In this document: positions 61,676 to 64,000 of the stretch, in pieces
Layout: each line of letters starts with the position of its first letter
Position numbering within the stretch: the stretch's first letter is position 1
Source of the DNA: Clostridia bacterium
GTDB taxonomy: Bacteria; Bacillota; Clostridia; Oscillospirales; Acutalibacteraceae
Direction: 5' to 3'
Assembly: GCA_017467405.1 (NCBI GenBank)
Contig: JAFTSH010000001.1
Location: forward strand, 831,123-895,122
DNA length: 64,000 bases
Made by a program: the position numbers and the translations under genes
Notes under the pieces: model-generated
Databases searched by the model: none
Seen by the model: the letters and a program-made list of their open reading frames with translations, nothing else
Told to the model about the DNA's origin: nothing

Positions 61676-62419
61676 TTATGCGGGAATCTCTTCTTCCTGA
61701 CGAAAATTCTCATTCTTTGTTTCATCAAAGAGTTCCATAAATGTCAGAAGATTCCCCATTCTGTACATAGGCGTAAACCAAAATGTTTCATCAATAACAG
61801 AATCTGTTGTTATCGGCTCGGTCAAAGAATTGCCAATTTTGATATATGCTTTACAGCCAAGTATTGAAAGCTGAATGTAGCACATCAGACCCGCAATTAA
61901 ATCAACATCTTGCGCCACGAACAAAATGTTTCTTTGATAGTTAACCCCTGCCCTTTTCGCAGAGTTGGCAAAAGCAATTAATAAACATCCTGCTCCGCAG
62001 CAACAATCGCTGACACTGACCAATCCTTTTTCCTCGACATCTTTCACAAGATTGCCGGTATTGATATCAGCCATAAGTCTTGCAACGTGGTACGGAGTAA
62101 AGAATTGACCGCGCCACTCATTATGCAATCTTAATGAGCCAAATATTTCACCAAGAAAGTCCTGCTCGGGATTGATTTCAAAAGCAATTACAACAAGGGA
62201 CAGCATTTCAGGAAAAACTTCTGCCTCTTCCCTTTTGTATTTCTTGACACAATCCATATACATAGCTTCACGAACATCAAAAAATCTTCGGTCGCAGGCA
62301 TTGGAAATAGCACACGCCGACATAATGATAAAATCACTCCAGATCTGATGTCTGCTGTATTTTTGAGCAAGGCCTTCGAATAAATTCACGAACTCTTTGC
62401 GTACTTCGCTCGTTTTCAT
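61676..62419 (-). CDS. N6-DNA-methylase-like protein without a visible catalytic NPPY motif
   Basis: 247-aa Rossmann-fold protein related to type I N6-adenine methylases: GQFFTPYHVARLMADI near residue 108, SAM-binding DCCCGAGCLLIAF near residue 137 and AQDVDLIAGLMCYIQLSILG near residue 169. Where the catalytic [DNS]PP[YF] should follow GNSLTEP, no such motif occurs. ATG directly follows the upstream stop codon. It may be a degenerate or altered methylase or a DNA-binding/antirestriction factor. Confidence 0.7.
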   Translation of the reverse strand: MKTSEVRKEFVNLFEGLAQKYSRHQIWSDFIIMSACAISNACDRRFFDVREAMYMDCVKKYKREEAEVFPEMLSLVVIAFEINPEQDFLGEIFGSLRLHNEWRGQFFTPYHVARLMADINTGNLVKDVEEKGLVSVSDCCCGAGCLLIAFANSAKRAGVNYQRNILFVAQDVDLIAGLMCYIQLSILGCKAYIKIGNSLTEPITTDSVIDETFWFTPMYRMGNLLTFMELFDETKNENFRQEEEIPA

Positions 62420-63082
62420 CTACGACGCCTCCCTTAATCTTTTTACTGTTTGAGGTACATAGACGATATCCTCGTCGACCTCAAAATTATCAAGAATGTT
62501 TCTCACCTCTGACAGAACATCGTCACAAAACCTATCGAAGTCCTGAACGAGCCTAACCCTTTCTCTGAGGGAATAAATATCCCAATCTTCAAAGTCTTCG
62601 CCCATATCAGTGTCTCTTCCGGGATAGGTTCCGTATTCCATCGGGGGTACTTGATAATTCACTCTTGAGTCTTTACCACATCTGCCGCACTTACAGTTAC
62701 CTGTTTCTTCAACAGTCTTGTAGTTCCTTTGGCCGCAAGATGCGCAGAAGGACTTGTAATCACTTTGCTTTGCATAGCCTTGATAAAGGACAATATAGCC
62801 GCCGCTTCGACCATTAAAGCCGGCTTGCCATAGGAAATTGTGCCTATTGCCAAACTCATAAAAAAACAAATGAAGTCTGTCATAAAACTCACTCATCTCA
62901 ATGAGCTCATAAAGCTTTTCCTCGTCAGCCTTAGATAGACAAAGATTATATATCTTGATATTGTTTGCATATGAGGTTGAACGGTTCCAAGAATTCATTG
63001 TGTTGTATCTGAAATGGGAACTCAAATACTCAATCATTTCTTTTCTGCTTCTCAAATCAACCTTTTTTGAAAAAGTCTTCAT
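62420..63082 (-). CDS. Hypothetical accessory protein with zinc-binding cysteines
   Basis: 220-aa protein. Residues 1-90 mixed with Ser/Asn/Tyr (MIEYLSSHFRYNTMNSWNRS); a four-cysteine cluster CASCG and CKCGRCG at residues 111-136 looks like a zinc ribbon; acidic C-terminus. Recurring hypothetical type of Firmicutes mobile elements. Abuts the methylase-like gene. Confidence 0.6.
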   Translation of the reverse strand: MKTFSKKVDLRSRKEMIEYLSSHFRYNTMNSWNRSTSYANNIKIYNLCLSKADEEKLYELIEMSEFYDRLHLFFYEFGNRHNFLWQAGFNGRSGGYIVLYQGYAKQSDYKSFCASCGQRNYKTVEETGNCKCGRCGKDSRVNYQVPPMEYGTYPGRDTDMGEDFEDWDIYSLRERVRLVQDFDRFCDDVLSEVRNILDNFEVDEDIVYVPQTVKRLREAS

Positions 63083-63094
63083 ACGCTCACCGCC

Positions 63095-63313
63095 TTAAAG
63101 CGCTGAACGGTAAACGGTATAATTAAACTCTCCGTTCACCTCATCAACAAACTCAAGTGTACTGAATTCAGATATATGCTTTTCACAAACAATCTGCTCA
63201 GCTTCTTCTAAACTGCCGGCATATAAAATGCCGACAGTTTTTCCAATAACCGTCCCTTGCCTATGGTGGTACTGCTTAAGGACATAAAAATACAGTTTTT
63301 TATTTGAGTCCAT
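63095..63313 (-). CDS. Small hypothetical accessory protein
   Basis: 72-aa basic-to-acidic protein (VLKQYHHRQGTVIGKTVG then GSLEEAEQIVCEKH), one shared base with the next gene at 63313. No family recognised. Confidence 0.55.
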   Translation of the reverse strand: MDSNKKLYFYVLKQYHHRQGTVIGKTVGILYAGSLEEAEQIVCEKHISEFSTLEFVDEVNGEFNYTVYRSAL

Positions 63314-63645
63314 TATGCAGCCTCCTTTGGTTTAGGAGCCTTAATGATATACCTGAGGTCGTAATTGTTATACATCTTGCCGTCTTTTTCTCTCTGACGG
63401 ACCTTGCATACGCATACGCAGAAACGTCCCTTACAGTCCATTGTCATCTCACGCATATCAACAGTGCTGCTCTGCCCCGGAACAGGAGCCCAGGCAGCAA
63501 CGGCAATGATGTCAGAAGAAGGATCCATCGTATCCTTCTTGAAGAGAAGCATATTTGCATCTCCGTTATCTTTTACATCGATCACATAGCCGAAAATAAT
63601 TGCTTTGTCCTTTTCATCAGCAGCGATGATATAGGGATTAATCAT
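63313..63645 (-). CDS. Hypothetical protein, beta-rich
   Basis: About 110 aa from the ATG at 63645 (GAAGGAG upstream). Several strands (AIIFGYVIDVKDNGDANML, DIIAVAAWAPVPG, KGRFCVCVCKVRQREKDGK) suggest an OB-fold-like small protein; a role in DNA metabolism is possible, but no signature allows a call. Confidence 0.5.
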   Translation of the reverse strand: MINPYIIAADEKDKAIIFGYVIDVKDNGDANMLLFKKDTMDPSSDIIAVAAWAPVPGQSSTVDMREMTMDCKGRFCVCVCKVRQREKDGKMYNNYDLRYIIKAPKPKEAA

Positions 63646-63666
63646 AGAAAACACTCCTTCATTATT

Positions 63667-64000
63667 TTAATAAAAACGGGTTATCACATACTCATCGTCA
63701 TTTACCGTTGGGAAAAATCCGATGCTACGAAAACCGTAGAGAACATCACTGTTCTCTTGAATCTGAATGGCATCATACGTTACATCAAGGTTCCAATACC
63801 TGTTATCATAATAAACACGATTCCAGGTATGCTTATAAGAAGAATTATCCCTGCTATATCCATCGAGGATAAAGCAGGGAATTCCTTGACTGCGACACAA
63901 AGCAGCAAAGAGAGTAGCATAGTCAAAGCATATTCCCTTTTTCGTTTCCACTGTTCTGCTAATGTCAACGTTTTGATATACCATTTCCGCCTCATAATCA
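63667..64000 (-). CDS. Transglutaminase-like domain protein, N-terminus cut by window edge
   Basis: Open on the minus strand to the window edge; the ATG at 63984 is probably internal, since the codons before it are open too. The catalytic triad of transglutaminase-core proteins is visible: Cys in GICFDYATLFAALC, His in HTWNRVYYDNRYW, Asp in LDVTYD. Family members include cysteine proteases and peptidoglycan-related enzymes. A secretion signal cannot be checked. Confidence 0.75.
   Translation of the reverse strand, partial: DYEAEMVYQNVDISRTVETKKGICFDYATLFAALCRSQGIPCFILDGYSRDNSSYKHTWNRVYYDNRYWNLDVTYDAIQIQENSDVLYGFRSIGFFPTVNDDEYVITRFY

Larger units (their letters stand above)
54260..64000. mobile_element. 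Left part of an integrative (probably conjugative) mobile element
   Basis: Begins with a three-gene serine-recombinase operon at one end and continues rightwards through accessory genes of the kind found on ICEs and plasmids of Firmicutes (pRiA4b ORF-3-like, DUF4313-like, N6-methylase-like, zinc-ribbon, transglutaminase-like), almost all on the minus strand and AT-rich. No relaxase, VirB4 or VirD4 gene is inside the window, so the conjugative label is inference. Confidence 0.6.

Noticed and set aside
1-64000. tRNA or rRNA genes
   Set aside because: I saw no cloverleaf-like or rRNA sequence; a covariance search would be needed to be certain.

Overview
The window comes from an endospore-forming member of the Clostridia (Firmicutes). 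The evidence is a complete spoIIIAA-AH operon, dipicolinate synthase genes (dpaAB), cwlD, a lysine riboswitch, and a gene order (nusB-xseA-xseB-ispA-dxs; queA-tgt-yajC; mltG next to a U32 peptidase) typical of that class. The intergenic repeats and gene mix resemble gut or rumen Oscillospirales-type clostridia, but the family-level placement is inference.

Region 1 (1-13.1 kb, all minus strand): isoprenoid and DNA-repair genes (dxs partial, ispA, xseB, xseA), a TsaD paralogue, nusB and an Asp23 protein, then the eight-gene spoIIIA operon, dpaB, dpaA and cca. Region 2 (13.2-24.4 kb): murC, a small DUF3787-like protein, membrane proteins, proC, a GME-fold-like protein, radA, cwlD, yajC, tgt and queA. 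Region 3 (24.4-27.5 kb): a sigma-A-type promoter, a lysine riboswitch with terminator, and asd-dapA-dapB, the start of the diaminopimelate/lysine pathway. Region 4 (27.5-44.3 kb): nadE (whose glutaminase half appears to lack its catalytic Cys), an orphan OadG-like protein, galK, a P-loop protein, pgi, a D,D-carboxypeptidase, the tRNA-modification genes mtaB, mnmA and a U32 protein, then mltG, a DJ-1 protein, tmk, thyX, a LysM-CAP protein, ruvX and an esterase. Region 5 (44.3-49.9 kb): an HTH regulator, a PHP phosphoesterase, GtrA, an MBL-fold lipoprotein and a decayed GH28 pseudogene.

Region 6 (49.9-54.3 kb) is visibly AT-richer. Four minus-strand genes of unknown function alternate with structured intergenic elements. 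Three of these elements are arrays of different small hairpins separated by a constant 7-10 nt word. The word is inverted between the left and right halves, and each array carries a long terminator-like hairpin. Two arrays end in a nearly identical tail running up to the neighbouring gene's stop codon or element boundary, and at two boundaries the other end supplies an extended -10 promoter for the next gene. This cassette-like layout is the most unusual structure in the window.

Region 7 (54.3-64 kb) is the left part of a mobile element, probably an integrative or conjugative one that runs past the right edge. It has three translationally coupled serine-recombinase genes, the middle one without a catalytic domain. 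They are preceded by a small SHOCT-like gene and by a leader with a consensus promoter, a 23-codon leader ORF, an antiterminator and a terminator. Next come a pRiA4b ORF-3 family protein with an added helix-turn-helix, and a run of small accessory genes: a zinc-ribbon protein, a DUF4313-like protein, an N6-methylase-like protein without a visible catalytic motif, and others. The window ends inside a transglutaminase-like gene.
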